Assembly (NCBI RefSeq): GCF_003383095.1
Contig: NZ_PSYW01000005.1
Location: forward strand, 62,001-126,000
From: Haloferax sp. Atlit-12N
GTDB taxonomy: Archaea; Halobacteriota; Halobacteria; Halobacteriales; Haloferacaceae
Length of the DNA: 64,000 bases
Direction: 5' to 3'
Part shown: positions 45,150-54,326 of the stretch, piece by piece
How the letters are laid out: the number at the start of each line of letters is the position of its first letter
Numbering within the stretch: position 1 is the stretch's first letter
Program-made: the position numbers and the translations under genes
The notes under the pieces: model-generated
What the model was told of the DNA's origin: nothing
Databases searched by the model: none
Seen by the model: only the letters and a program-made list of their open reading frames with translations

Positions 45150-45345
45150 CCCGAGACGCTCCACGACAGCCGGTACCCCGAGACCCCCGGTGAGCGCCCC
45201 CGGCCGCCACCAGCGCGTCGCTCTCGCGACGCCGCCGCGGGTCGCGTCCTGTCTCGCTTCTCTCGTCGCGCCTCGTTTCTGACGTATTCGACTTCCTGAC
45301 AGTCCATCCAGAATACCTATACGAGTCGCCATTCGACGGACACGT

Positions 45346-45906
45346 ATGGTCCCTCCACGAACACGAACTGCTCTCCTGAGTCTGCTCGGCGTCCTCGCCC
45401 TCGCGGGAACCGCCGCCGCGCAGAACTTCGAATCCGCACAGCAGCTTTCGCCGGTGTTTCGCGCCGGCGGGAGCTTCCTCATCGACCTCGTCGTCGGCGG
45501 CATCCTCGTCGCCGCGGCCCCGGCGTACACCAGAGACGCCATCGCCGAGATTCGAGACGACCCCGGCGGGTCGTTCCTCTGGGGCCTCGGCGTCGGCATC
45601 GGCGGCCTCATCGTCCTCGTCCTCCTCGCAATCACCATCATCGGCCTCCTCGTGGCGATTCCGGGGTTCCTCGCGTTCATCCTCCTCGGCATCGTCGGCG
45701 GTGCGCTTGCGACCGTCCTCCTCGGCTCGCTCGTGACCGGCGTCGCCGCCGGCGGGTCGCCCTCGCTGGGCGTCTCGCTCGTCGTCGGCGCGCTCGTCGC
45801 GGCGGTCCTGTCGCTCGTCCCCATCCTCGGCGGCGTCATCCTGTTCGTCGTCGACACCCTCGGACTCGGCGTCGTCGGCCGCAACCTCGTCCGCTCGTGG
45901 ACCTGA
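45346..45906 (+). CDS. Membrane protein with signal peptide, unknown family
   Basis: This 186-residue protein has an N-terminal signal-like helix (LLSLLGVLALAGTAAAQ with an Ala-x-Ala cut site), an amphipathic segment (FESAQQLSPVFRAGGSFLID) and four further hydrophobic segments rich in Gly/Val/Leu. The loop DAIAEIRDDPGGSFLWGLG is charged. A bacterial-like conserved transporter motif is not seen. It precedes the CARF-like gene by 80 bases and could be linked, but there is no overlap. Confidence 0.7.
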   Translation: MVPPRTRTALLSLLGVLALAGTAAAQNFESAQQLSPVFRAGGSFLIDLVVGGILVAAAPAYTRDAIAEIRDDPGGSFLWGLGVGIGGLIVLVLLAITIIGLLVAIPGFLAFILLGIVGGALATVLLGSLVTGVAAGGSPSLGVSLVVGALVAAVLSLVPILGGVILFVVDTLGLGVVGRNLVRSWT

Positions 45907-45986
45907 CGCCGCGCCGGCGCTTCTGACAGGCGGCTCTCAGGAGCCACCACAACATTCAGGGTACCGGTAGCGAATGGGTCAGACAG

Positions 45987-47591
45987 ATGTCGACGACCCA
46001 CCTCTCCGTCCTCGGACTCGACGTGCAGCGGGTCGTCACCCCGCTCGAAGCAGGCGACATCGACGCCGACCGGGTTCGTCTGGTCCGCGACGAGGCCGAC
46101 CCCGAGCAGGGTCGCGACCCGGACGACTGCGCGCCCGGCGCGCCACGAGCGAGCGCACACGCCGCGAAAACCGTCAGCGAACGGCTCGCCGGCCGGGGGA
46201 CGGTCGACGAAGCACGGCTCCCCTTCACCGGCTCTTTCGAGGAACTGTACGCCGCGACGACCGACTTACTCCGCGAGGCCGCCGCGGACGGCGACGTGCG
46301 GGTGAACCTCGCCGGCGCGCCCCCGCAGGTTGCCGCCGCCTTCTACGCCGCGCGAACCGCCCTCGTCGACGGCGGCGAACTCGACCGCGAGACCGTCTCG
46401 CTTCTGACCATTCCCGCGACCGACCGACCCGACCTCGCCGCCATCGACGACCTCCGGACCCTCGTCTCAGACGTCGAGGCCGCGTCCGACGCGTTCGCCG
46501 AGTTCCGCCGCATCGCCGACGGCCCCGCGGCCGCCGCCGTCGCCCGACCGCTCCGAATCGCCCTGTCGGACCTGCGAGACGCGCTCGCCGAGGCCAGCGG
46601 CGAGTCCCGACGGTCACGTCCGAACTCCCGCGCCGGCCGAACCGCGGGCGCTCGCGGGGCGCGCTCTAGCGGTGACTCGCCGCTCGGCGCGATGAGTTCC
46701 TACGTCGGGCGCGCCCGCGAGCAACTCGCGGACCTCGTCGAGTCCGAGGCACCCCGTCCTGCCCCCGAGGACACGCGCGACCCGAACGCGGTGCTCGATG
46801 CGCTCGACGCGTGGCTCGACGACGAGAGCCGTCTGCTCGCGTCGGTCGAGGAGGACCCCCACGAACTGGTCGACCGCTTCCGAACGAGCTGTGAGGCGCG
46901 CTTCGGGAAGTTCGAAGACCGGGCGACCATCGAGCTGTTCGCGTCGCTCGACCGCTTCGAGGCGTATCTCGACGCCTATCTCGACGCCCGGTCGCAACTC
47001 TCGGCCGCCGCCGGCCCGGTCGCCGAGCGGACGACTGAACTCACGGACCGAGCCGCCGCGGCCGCGACGAGCCTCTCCGAACTCGACGAGGCCGGCCCCG
47101 CGACGGGCGACTCGGCCCTCGAACTCGACGGGCACGCGCTCTCGCCGCTGGGCGACCTCGAAGCGGCGGTGCTGTCGGTCCTCGCCACGGGGCCGCCGCG
47201 CTCTCGCCCGCGGACGCGCCGCGCCGTCGCCGCCGAACTCCGCGAGCGCGCCGAACACCACGGTATCGTCGCCGGCGCGCGCGACGAGGAGACGTGGTCG
47301 GCCTTCGATTCGTTCTGCGTGGGCGTCGCTCGCGATAGCGTGACCGGCGACCGATTCGAAAAGCGGCTCTCGAACGCGCTCGCCCCGCGGCTCGACGTGG
47401 CCGTCGAGGGACTCACCGCGAACGGGTTCGTCACGACGCGCGAGCGGGAACGCGGCCGAGACGCGCTCGAACCCACGGACGCGGGCCGGCTCTGGACGTC
47501 GACGACCGACTGGGAGACGTTCCGAGAGACCGTCGTCGACGACCTGCTCCGCGACTGCGTCGAACGCGACGGGAGCGTCGCGGGCGCGTAG
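45987..47591 (+). CDS. CARF-like N-terminal domain protein with C-terminal winged helix
   Basis: This 534-residue protein begins STTHLSVLGLDVQRVVTPLE, then DADRVRLVRDEADPEQGRD, and VRVNLAGAPPQVAAAFYAA; the Rossmann-like beta-alpha order with a conserved VN-x-AG segment resembles the CARF/DUF6293 group that binds cyclic oligoadenylates. The middle is helical and acidic (170-400). The C-terminus (VAVEGLTANGFVTTRERERG and LEPTDAGRLW) looks like a winged helix. No CRISPR array or cas gene is within the window. The DUF6293 comparison is from memory; the CARF assignment is inference. Confidence 0.65.
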   Translation: MSTTHLSVLGLDVQRVVTPLEAGDIDADRVRLVRDEADPEQGRDPDDCAPGAPRASAHAAKTVSERLAGRGTVDEARLPFTGSFEELYAATTDLLREAAADGDVRVNLAGAPPQVAAAFYAARTALVDGGELDRETVSLLTIPATDRPDLAAIDDLRTLVSDVEAASDAFAEFRRIADGPAAAAVARPLRIALSDLRDALAEASGESRRSRPNSRAGRTAGARGARSSGDSPLGAMSSYVGRAREQLADLVESEAPRPAPEDTRDPNAVLDALDAWLDDESRLLASVEEDPHELVDRFRTSCEARFGKFEDRATIELFASLDRFEAYLDAYLDARSQLSAAAGPVAERTTELTDRAAAAATSLSELDEAGPATGDSALELDGHALSPLGDLEAAVLSVLATGPPRSRPRTRRAVAAELRERAEHHGIVAGARDEETWSAFDSFCVGVARDSVTGDRFEKRLSNALAPRLDVAVEGLTANGFVTTRERERGRDALEPTDAGRLWTSTTDWETFRETVVDDLLRDCVERDGSVAGA

Positions 47592-47609
47592 CGCGGCACG
47601 GCCCGATTC

Positions 47610-48059
47610 TCAGACCGTGTCCTCGATGAACGCCACGGCATCCTCCGGTGAGTCGCACGGTTCAAACCCGTCGAGCGAGCCGACCTGCTGGGTTCTGAGC
47701 CCGGCCGTCGGGCGGTCGAAGACGTTGGCGTAGCCGATTTCCGAGAGGGTTCCGCCGCCGCCGTCGATGGCGATGACGGCGTCGCCGTTCATGGCGACGA
47801 GCGCGTTTCTCGCGTGGCCGAGTCCGGTGGCGACGGCGATATCGACGTAGGGGTTCGCCTCGTCGCGGTCCTCGCCCGGGAGGACGCCGATGGTCGTGCC
47901 GCTGGCGTCTTTCGCGCCGCGGCAGGTCGCCTCCATGACGCCGCCAAGGCCGCCGCAGACGACCTCGTGGCCGCGCTGAGCGAGCAGGCGACCCACATCT
48001 TCGGCGAGTGTTTCGACCGGCTCGGGGACGACGCTGCCGCCGATGACGCTCACGCGCAC
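47610..48059 (-). CDS. LOG-family / TIGR00725-type nucleotide-binding protein
   Basis: This 149-residue protein matches the lysine-decarboxylase-like / LOG superfamily: VSVIGGSVVPEPVETLAEDV, HEVVCGGLGGVMEATCRGA and IAIDGGGGTLSEIGYA with the GGGxGTxxE motif. Related enzymes hydrolyse nucleotide 5'-monophosphates, for example making cytokinin bases. The true substrate is unknown for this short form. The start is GTG at 48059; a second GTG at 48053 is possible. Confidence 0.85.
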   Translation of the reverse strand: MRVSVIGGSVVPEPVETLAEDVGRLLAQRGHEVVCGGLGGVMEATCRGAKDASGTTIGVLPGEDRDEANPYVDIAVATGLGHARNALVAMNGDAVIAIDGGGGTLSEIGYANVFDRPTAGLRTQQVGSLDGFEPCDSPEDAVAFIEDTV

Positions 48060-48565
48060 GGCGAGCCTCCCGCTCTGCGTTCTGTGGTGTCGGCTCGTCG
48101 CTCGTCGTCGTGACTGGTCGCTATGGACATGAGGTATCGGACCGCGTCGAAGAAGATAAGTGCGGGGCCACGTCGCCCGACCGGGGCGGACGCGGAGTGC
48201 TCGGTCGCGTCAGAACTCGTCTGTTCGCCATGCCTCGTCGTCCAGTGGGGAAACCGCTTCCCACGCACTGCACGCGCGCATCGTCCGAGCCATCGACGAG
48301 AAGTTCGCCGTTTGTTTGTGAGGTCCTGTCATGGTATTTGATGCCATGTGAGCCTACACTAAATATCTTGTCGAGGTAATACCTTATACACCACATACAC
48401 CTCCCGATTCTATTGCGTTCTATGGTATTTCAACACATATTCGGGAAATCCCTCCGAATTCCGGGACGCGCTGGTGGCGGTGTCACGGAACTGGTGGTGG
48501 CTCTCGCGGCGCGTCGAACGCGAGAGAGCGCAACGCTTAGTCCCCCCGCGCGAGGACACGTCTCT
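48060..48565. other. 506-base stretch between LOG and UlaG-like genes
   Basis: No convincing coding frame is present; the open frames are Arg/Ser-rich shadows. The last 200 bases are AT-rich and contain a hairpin-forming dyad at 48330-48348, a palindrome AGGTAATACCT at 48374-48384 and TATA-like ttataca at about 48384-48390, so it probably holds the promoter region of the 48566 gene. Confidence 0.6.
48330..48348. repeat. Short hairpin-forming dyad
   Basis: CATGGTATTTGATGCCATG can fold into an 8-bp stem (one T-G pair) closing a TTG loop. It lies in AT-rich DNA between two genes and could be an operator or part of a small transcript. Confidence 0.45.
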
Positions 48566-49399
48566 ATGACAGTCAGCGACTGGAGCGACTGGCTCCCGCG
48601 CGCGGTCGAGTCGGCCGACCCCGAGACGGTGGCCATCTGGTATCTGGGATGCAACGGGTTCGTCATCAAGGGCAGCGAGGGCACGACGCTGTTCGTCGAC
48701 CCGTACGTCGGCATCGGCGACCCGCCGCGGACGGTCCGCATGATTCCCGTCCCGTTCGACCCCGAGGACGTGACCGAGGCCGACGCGGTCCTCGCCACGC
48801 ACGAGCACACGGACCACGTCCACGGCCCGAGTCAGGCCCCCATCCTCGAGAACACGGGTGCGACGTTCGTCGCCCCCGATGACTCGCTCGCCGTCGCCTA
48901 CGACGACGAGGCGTGGTTCGACGACTACGACCTCTCAGAGGACCAGTTCGAGGAGGTTACGGAGGGCGACACCGTCGAAATCGGCGAGTTCACGGTCCAC
49001 GTCGAACCCGTCTACGACCCCGACGCGTCCCACCCGGTCGCCTACGTCTTCGAACACGAGTCGGGCACGTTCATCCACGCCGGCGACACCAAGCCCGCCG
49101 AGGAGTTCGCCGACATCGGCGAGCGCTACGACCTCGACCTCGGCATCCTCGCGTTCGGGACCATCGGCAACATCCCCGACAAGGAGACGGGCGAGCCGAT
49201 TCGAACGAAGTGGTACAACGACGAAAACCAGATTATCGAGGCCGCGAGCGACCTCGACCTCGACCGCCTCGTCCCGACCCACTGGGACATGTGGAAGGGC
49301 ATGACTTCCGACCCGAAGGTGCTGCACCACCACGCAAAGAGCTTCGAGGCCCCGCGCTCGCTCGACCTCGTCGAAATCGGCGACCGCGTCGACCTCTGA
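48566..49399 (+). CDS. UlaG-like metallo-beta-lactamase-fold hydrolase
   Basis: This 277-residue protein has the MBL metal motif THEHTDHVHG (HxHxDH), HAGDTKPAEEF (Asp/His ligands) and PTHWDMWKG near the end. The spacing matches the L-ascorbate-6-phosphate lactonase (UlaG) group, which hydrolyses cyclic esters, though the substrate in haloarchaea is unknown. The ATG at 48566 is chosen because upstream codons in frame run into an AT-rich region without similarity. It stands alone. Confidence 0.88.
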   Translation: MTVSDWSDWLPRAVESADPETVAIWYLGCNGFVIKGSEGTTLFVDPYVGIGDPPRTVRMIPVPFDPEDVTEADAVLATHEHTDHVHGPSQAPILENTGATFVAPDDSLAVAYDDEAWFDDYDLSEDQFEEVTEGDTVEIGEFTVHVEPVYDPDASHPVAYVFEHESGTFIHAGDTKPAEEFADIGERYDLDLGILAFGTIGNIPDKETGEPIRTKWYNDENQIIEAASDLDLDRLVPTHWDMWKGMTSDPKVLHHHAKSFEAPRSLDLVEIGDRVDL

Positions 49400-49555
49400 G
49401 GTCGCGTCCGAACTGACTTTCGCGCGGCGGCCCTGTTAGCGACGCTCGCCACGGACGGACAGTCACCGCGCCGAAACAGTCGAATCGAGAGACGGCGGCG
49501 GGGGAGTCCCACGGCCCCCGGTTGTTTTATAATGGATGTCGGGAAAGTGGCGGCC

Positions 49556-51571
49556 ATGAGCCGCGAGTCCGAAGGGGTTACATCGGTTTCCGACGGCGAG
49601 GTCACGGTCGAAAAGACCTTCGCCGCCGACGAGTTTCCCGTTCCCGCTATCAAGTTCGTCATCAGTTCGACGCGAGACGAGGCGACCCGAATCCGGGTCA
49701 TCGACCGTATTCCGGAGTCGTTCCCGATGGAGAGCGTCGGGTTCCACCCCGAGTTCGAGAGCGACAACTGGACGGCCTACAAAGACCACCGCGTCGAGTA
49801 CGAGCGGACGCTCGACCCCGGCGAGGAACTCGTAACGGTCTACGGTATCCGCATCACCGACGGCCACGACCAGACGGATTTCCTCGAAGAGCCGACGCTC
49901 GAGCGCATCCCGATCGACGGCGGCATCGACCCCGACGACATCGACGACATCCTCGGCGAGGACCGCAGTCAACTCGTCCGGGACGTGCTCGCGGGGAACC
50001 GCGAACCACTCCACGACGAGGAGGAGGCCGACGCGGATAGCGAGGACGAAGGGGAAGTCGTCCTCGAAGAACCCACCGCTGACGCGGCCGAATCCGACGA
50101 CGCCGTGGAGGCCGAAGCGGCCGTCGAAGCCGAGGCGGCCCCCGGGGCGTCCGACGGCGCGGAAGTCCTCGACGACGAGCCGACCGACGACGACCTCGCG
50201 GCCGCCTTCGAGGGCGGAGACGGCGAGGAAGACGAGACCGACGTGGCCGACGTGGCCGACGAGGTCAGCCAAGCCGACGACGACGTTCTCGACGCCGACG
50301 CGGAAGCCGACGACACCGCCGAACCGACCGGCCCGCGCGCGGTCGCCACCGACACCGCGCCGGCCGTGACTGCGCACCTCGAACAGCCAGATGTCGATGC
50401 CGAGGTCGAGGCTGAAGCCGCCGAAGACGCCGACGCCGATGCCGAAGCGGACGCCGAACCGCCGGCCGGCGCGTCGGCTGAGGACGCCGACGTCGCCGCG
50501 ACCGGAAGCGCGCCCGCGCCCGACGCGGACAGCCTCGTTGGGGCGCTCGCCGCCGAGATTCGGTCCGGCGCGGCCGACGAGGAGGACATCGAAGTCCTGC
50601 GCGAGGCGGTCGACGCCGAGACGCGCCGGAGCACCGACGTTCGCATCCGCCGCCTCCAGTCGCAGATGGAGGACCTCGCGGCGTACTCCGACGCGCTCGC
50701 CGAGTTCATCGACGAGGAGGGGACCGGGAGCGAACTCGTCTCCGAGTTCCGCGCCGAGATGACCGCGTTCCGCGAGGACCTCGACGCCCTCGACTCGATG
50801 GTCGACGGCGCGGTCGAGTCGGTCGACGACGCGACCTCTCGGCTCGACGCGGCCGAGGAGACCATCGCCGCGGTCGACGAGCGCTCCGACCGCGTCGCCA
50901 CGCGGGTCGCGGACGCCGAGGGTCGGCTGGACGACCACGATGGCCGGCTCGAAGGCCTCGCGTCCGACCTCGAAACCGCGGACGACACGCTCGACGACTA
51001 CCACGGCTGGCTCGAATCTCACAACGAGCAGTTCGAGGCCGTCGAGGGCCGACTGGACGACCACGACGGTCGGTTCGAGGACCACGATGAGCGGCTCGAA
51101 ACCGCCTCGCGGAACATCGACGCCGGCTCCGCCCGCCTCGACAGCGTCGAGGAGACGCTCGCCAAGCGCGAGGAGGAACTCGTGACGGTCCGCGAGCGCC
51201 TCGACGACATCGCCGGTCGGTTAGACGAGACCGTCGACCGACTCGAAGGGGCCGAAAACAGCGCCGCGGAAGCGACCGAGCAGGCCTCGACCCTCCACGC
51301 CGAAGTCGGCGACATCCGCGAGGATATCGCCGAACTCGACGGGGACATCGTGGAGACGCGCGAGGCCCTCGACGACCGCCTCGCGGAGGTTCAATCGCGG
51401 GTCGAAGACGCCGCGGCCGACGAGGAAATCGAGGCCCTGCGCGACGACATCCGGGAGCTGAACGACACCGTCGCCGAACTCGAAACCTTCCGCGAGCGCC
51501 TCGCGGGGGCCTTCGGCACCGGCATGGGCGGCGGCCCGGCCGCCGGCGACGACGACGGCGAGGCCGAGTAA
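49556..51571 (+). CDS. Acidic coiled-coil protein with N-terminal beta domain
   Basis: This 671-residue protein has an N-terminal beta-rich domain (about 1-125; VTVEKTFAADEFPVPAIKFV), an acidic Ala/Asp/Glu-rich linker (about 150-330), and a long coiled coil (about 350-640) with repeated units such as RLDDHDGRLE and RFEDHDERLE. It ends in GTGMGGGPAAGDDDGEAE. There is no signal peptide or membrane helix, so it is cytoplasmic. I recognise no family for the whole. The ATG at 49556 is used; an earlier ATG at 49532 is possible. A structural or chromosome-associated role is plausible, not shown. Confidence 0.75.
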   Translation: MSRESEGVTSVSDGEVTVEKTFAADEFPVPAIKFVISSTRDEATRIRVIDRIPESFPMESVGFHPEFESDNWTAYKDHRVEYERTLDPGEELVTVYGIRITDGHDQTDFLEEPTLERIPIDGGIDPDDIDDILGEDRSQLVRDVLAGNREPLHDEEEADADSEDEGEVVLEEPTADAAESDDAVEAEAAVEAEAAPGASDGAEVLDDEPTDDDLAAAFEGGDGEEDETDVADVADEVSQADDDVLDADAEADDTAEPTGPRAVATDTAPAVTAHLEQPDVDAEVEAEAAEDADADAEADAEPPAGASAEDADVAATGSAPAPDADSLVGALAAEIRSGAADEEDIEVLREAVDAETRRSTDVRIRRLQSQMEDLAAYSDALAEFIDEEGTGSELVSEFRAEMTAFREDLDALDSMVDGAVESVDDATSRLDAAEETIAAVDERSDRVATRVADAEGRLDDHDGRLEGLASDLETADDTLDDYHGWLESHNEQFEAVEGRLDDHDGRFEDHDERLETASRNIDAGSARLDSVEETLAKREEELVTVRERLDDIAGRLDETVDRLEGAENSAAEATEQASTLHAEVGDIREDIAELDGDIVETREALDDRLAEVQSRVEDAAADEEIEALRDDIRELNDTVAELETFRERLAGAFGTGMGGGPAAGDDDGEAE

Positions 51572-51643
51572 CCCGACCGAGCGCGCTCCCGAGAGACGCT
51601 TTCCCGAAGCGCAACCTGTTTAGCGGGCCGCCCCGACGTTCCG

Positions 51644-52543
51644 ATGATGACAGAGACGGTGCGCGTCGCTGTTCCGCGAAAGGGTCGCCCCCTCGAAGCG
51701 GTGCTCGAACGGTTCGCCACGACCGAGAGCATCGCCGAGGTGGCGGACGAAATCACCTCGACACTCCGATACGAGAAGTCGGTCACGAAGGGCCATACCC
51801 AGCCGGAACACGACGTGTACGAGCGACTCGCGGACTACAGCGACCTCTCGGACCCCGCCGCGCCGGAGTACACGCTCCTGCGCGACGACCGAGACGGCAT
51901 GCCGCGGCGCATCGTCTTCGACAGCGTCGTCCTCGAAATCGACGGGGTGGACATCCATCTCGTCGGGCGCGAGGAGCCGTTCCGCGCCCTCAGGACCCAT
52001 GAGTTCGGCCTCGGGTTCGACAGCGCCGACCTCGTCCTCGAAGAGGTCGTCAAACTCCGCCCCGAGGGCCTCGGGAGCATCGAGGACGTGAACGCCCGTA
52101 TCGACCCGATGGACACCGACGTTCGGGTCGTCTCCGGCCTCGGCGACACGGTCTACCACACGCTCATGGCCGACCCCGAACTTCTCCCGCCGGGCTCCGA
52201 ACTCGACCGGGACTTCGTCGCGGACTACGCGGGCGACCTGTGTATCTCGCCGCGCTACGAGCGCCTCGTGGAGGCGGTCCTCGGCACGCGGTGTCTCGAC
52301 GATGTGACGTTCGCGTACCCGGACGACGCGCCCGAAGAAGAGGCCGCAATCGCGGAGACCGGCCTCGGTGTCTACCTCACGATGACCGGTTCGACCGCGC
52401 GCGAACACGGCCTCGTCCTCGGCGAACACCTGTTCCCGAGCGAGACGGTCCTGATGGAGAACGTCGCGGAGGCGACGCCGGCCGCCGAAACCGTCAAGCG
52501 GGCCATCGCGTCGCCCGAGTTAGAGACCGAACTGAAGGTCTGA
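51644..52543 (+). CDS. HisG-like protein of unknown function
   Basis: This 299-residue protein begins TVRVAVPRKGRPLEAVLERF, closely like the ATP phosphoribosyltransferase HisG opening (RIAVPNKGRL), and its periplasmic-binding-like pattern continues with IHLVGREEPFRALRTHEFGL and GSIEDVNARIDPMDTDVRVV. The HisG phosphate-loop near the expected position is not clear, so histidine synthesis cannot be assumed. It may be a HisG-derived regulatory or ligand-binding paralogue. Two adjacent ATGs (51644, 51647) are possible starts. It follows the coiled-coil gene by 72 bases. Confidence 0.7.
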   Translation: MMTETVRVAVPRKGRPLEAVLERFATTESIAEVADEITSTLRYEKSVTKGHTQPEHDVYERLADYSDLSDPAAPEYTLLRDDRDGMPRRIVFDSVVLEIDGVDIHLVGREEPFRALRTHEFGLGFDSADLVLEEVVKLRPEGLGSIEDVNARIDPMDTDVRVVSGLGDTVYHTLMADPELLPPGSELDRDFVADYAGDLCISPRYERLVEAVLGTRCLDDVTFAYPDDAPEEEAAIAETGLGVYLTMTGSTAREHGLVLGEHLFPSETVLMENVAEATPAAETVKRAIASPELETELKV

Positions 52544-52551
52544 CCGCTGAC

Positions 52552-53511
52552 CTACGCCGACGACTCGTTTTTCGCGTCCGCGTCGCCACAGAACATCAGC
52601 GTCGAGAGTGTCCGCGCCTCGAAGCCGCCGTCGTCGGTGAGTGAGACGGTCGTGTTCGACGCGTTGCAGTCGAACTGCGATTTTTCGACGGTGACTGCCT
52701 CAGACACCTCGTCGCCCGCGTCACTCCGCCGAGCGACGCGAAGCGTGACCTCGCGGGCTTCGGTCAGCGACGCGCCGACCCGCGCGCCGGGTTCGAGACG
52801 GTATGTGCCGCCGAAGGCGACCGCGCCCGCGGGCGTCTCGTAGGCGAACTCGACGACTTCGGCCACGTCGGTCGGGTTCGCGACGGCGAGGCCGTGGGGT
52901 TTGACAGCCTCGGTCGGAAGCGACCCGTCGCCGAGCGCGACCGTGACCGCGTCGTCGGCCGCGACCACCTGGGGTCCGCAAGCCATCCGGGTGGACGCCC
53001 CGGAGACCGAGACACCGCCGTCACCGGGAGAGAACGCGGTCCATGAGCGGTTACAGTCGAAGCTGTCCGGACCGACCGATTCGGTCGCCACGGCGTCCGA
53101 GTCGATGTCGGTAACCGTCACCTCGTAGTCCGCGGGGATGCGAAGCGAGACATTCACCGTCGCGTCGTGGTCAAGTTCGTAGGTCTCCACGTGGCCTGAA
53201 CCGAGTGGGCGCGAAACGTCGATACGGGCGGTCCACGGCTCGTCGGTCGGATTTTCGAGGCGGACGTGGTGCGGTTTCAGCGCCCCGTCGTCGCTGGCGG
53301 GGCCGTCGCCGACGACGGTCGTGAGGCGCTCGCCGGTCGCGACCGAGACGGCTTCCACCGGTTCGGGCGTCGGCGTCGAGTCGGGGGTCGATTCGGTCGT
53401 CGAGTTTCCGTCGTCAGCGTCGTCAGCGCCGTCGCCGGCACTCGCGATACAGCCCGTCAGCGCCGCCGCGAGGCCGGTTCCGGCCGCGGCGAGGAGGGTT
53501 CTTCGTTGCAC
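52552..53511 (-). CDS. Tat-exported lipoprotein with duplicated domain
   Basis: This 319-residue protein starts MQRRTLLAAAGTGLAAALTGC: a twin-arginine signal with lipobox LTGC. After a Thr/Ser-rich linker come two related beta domains of about 120 residues each. Both contain a KPH segment (ALKPHHVRLENPTDE; AVKPHGLAVANPTDV) and end in F-D-C-N (SFDCNRSWTAFS; QFDCNASNTTVS) and a Cys-Gly (RMACG; LMFCG). Conserved Cys pairs suggest disulfides outside the cell. Function is unknown. Confidence 0.75.
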   Translation of the reverse strand: MQRRTLLAAAGTGLAAALTGCIASAGDGADDADDGNSTTESTPDSTPTPEPVEAVSVATGERLTTVVGDGPASDDGALKPHHVRLENPTDEPWTARIDVSRPLGSGHVETYELDHDATVNVSLRIPADYEVTVTDIDSDAVATESVGPDSFDCNRSWTAFSPGDGGVSVSGASTRMACGPQVVAADDAVTVALGDGSLPTEAVKPHGLAVANPTDVAEVVEFAYETPAGAVAFGGTYRLEPGARVGASLTEAREVTLRVARRSDAGDEVSEAVTVEKSQFDCNASNTTVSLTDDGGFEARTLSTLMFCGDADAKNESSA

Positions 53512-53553
53512 ACCTACCCCAACGCGTAGGGGTCACTTCCCCCTGTGTGTGGC

Positions 53554-54168
53554 TCAAACGCGCCTTTGAGTCCAGACCGTCCCGAAGCTCACGAGGACGG
53601 CGAGGACGACGCCGACGAGGAGAACGAGCCCGCCGGGGCCGGCGAGGAAAGAGGAGACGAACTCCGCGACGCCCGGGTCGGATGCGACCGGCGCGGGCGT
53701 GGCGTACCGGACCTGCGACTGTCGTGTGGTCCACAGGGCCTGCACGGCGATGCTTCCGACCAGCGTGGCGCCCACGCCGGTGACGAGCGTCCGAAGCCCG
53801 GAGGAGAGCTTCGATTCGGTTCGCTCCGCGCCCGCGAAGAGGACGACGGCGGAACGGGTCGGGCCGTAGACGGCCATCTCGCGCCCCTGCGCGGAGACCC
53901 ACGTCGTCACGGGCTCTATCAACTCAGCGTCGACCAGTCGCTCGACGTGGTAGCTGACGGTCTGAAGCGTCGTGTCGAGCGCGTCTGCCAGTTCGGAGGC
54001 GGGGCGCGGGTCGTCGTAGACGGCGGCGAGGAGCCGTCTCGCGGTGGCCGACGAGAGCGCCGACAGAACCTCGTCCGCGTCAGCGTCGTCGAGTTCGACG
54101 AGAAGCGGGCTTAGGGACCGGTCTCGAACCGATGCTGCAGCGGGTTTCAGTGGGAGCAACGAACTCAC
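53554..54168 (-). CDS. ArsR-type HTH regulator with C-terminal membrane helices
   Basis: This 204-residue protein has an N-terminal helix-turn-helix (DEVLSALSSATARRLLAAVY, ELADALDTTLQTVSYHVERL and ELIEPVTTWVSAQGREMAVY) and two hydrophobic segments near the C-terminus (LVTGVGATLVGSIAVQALW and GGLVLLVGVVLAVLVSFGT). The GTG at 54168 gives the typical haloarchaeal opening MSSLLPLKP and lies about 30 nt after a TATA-like ctttatc on the minus strand. A membrane-bound transcription factor is implied; the signal is unknown. It is divergent from the RidA gene. Confidence 0.75.
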   Translation of the reverse strand: MSSLLPLKPAAASVRDRSLSPLLVELDDADADEVLSALSSATARRLLAAVYDDPRPASELADALDTTLQTVSYHVERLVDAELIEPVTTWVSAQGREMAVYGPTRSAVVLFAGAERTESKLSSGLRTLVTGVGATLVGSIAVQALWTTRQSQVRYATPAPVASDPGVAEFVSSFLAGPGGLVLLVGVVLAVLVSFGTVWTQRRV

Positions 54169-54326
54169 GGTCTCGGCCGTCGTTCTCACTCTGCCGATAA
54201 AGAGACGGCCATGAGTCAAGCGCCCGTTTGACCCTCTCGTCCCCCGCGTGAGAACGTCTCTCCCGGAGTTAGTACATGCTAGCGATACGTCGATGCCCGC
54301 TGGCGGAGTAGTACGACCGTGTATCA

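Noticed and set aside
47655..47675. T-arm-like GGTTCAAACCC sequence suggesting a tRNA
   Set aside because: It lies inside the LOG-family coding sequence and no acceptor or anticodon arm surrounds it.
51644..52543. Calling this gene hisG outright
   Set aside because: The opening matches HisG, but the phosphate-binding loop is not evident and no histidine genes are nearby.
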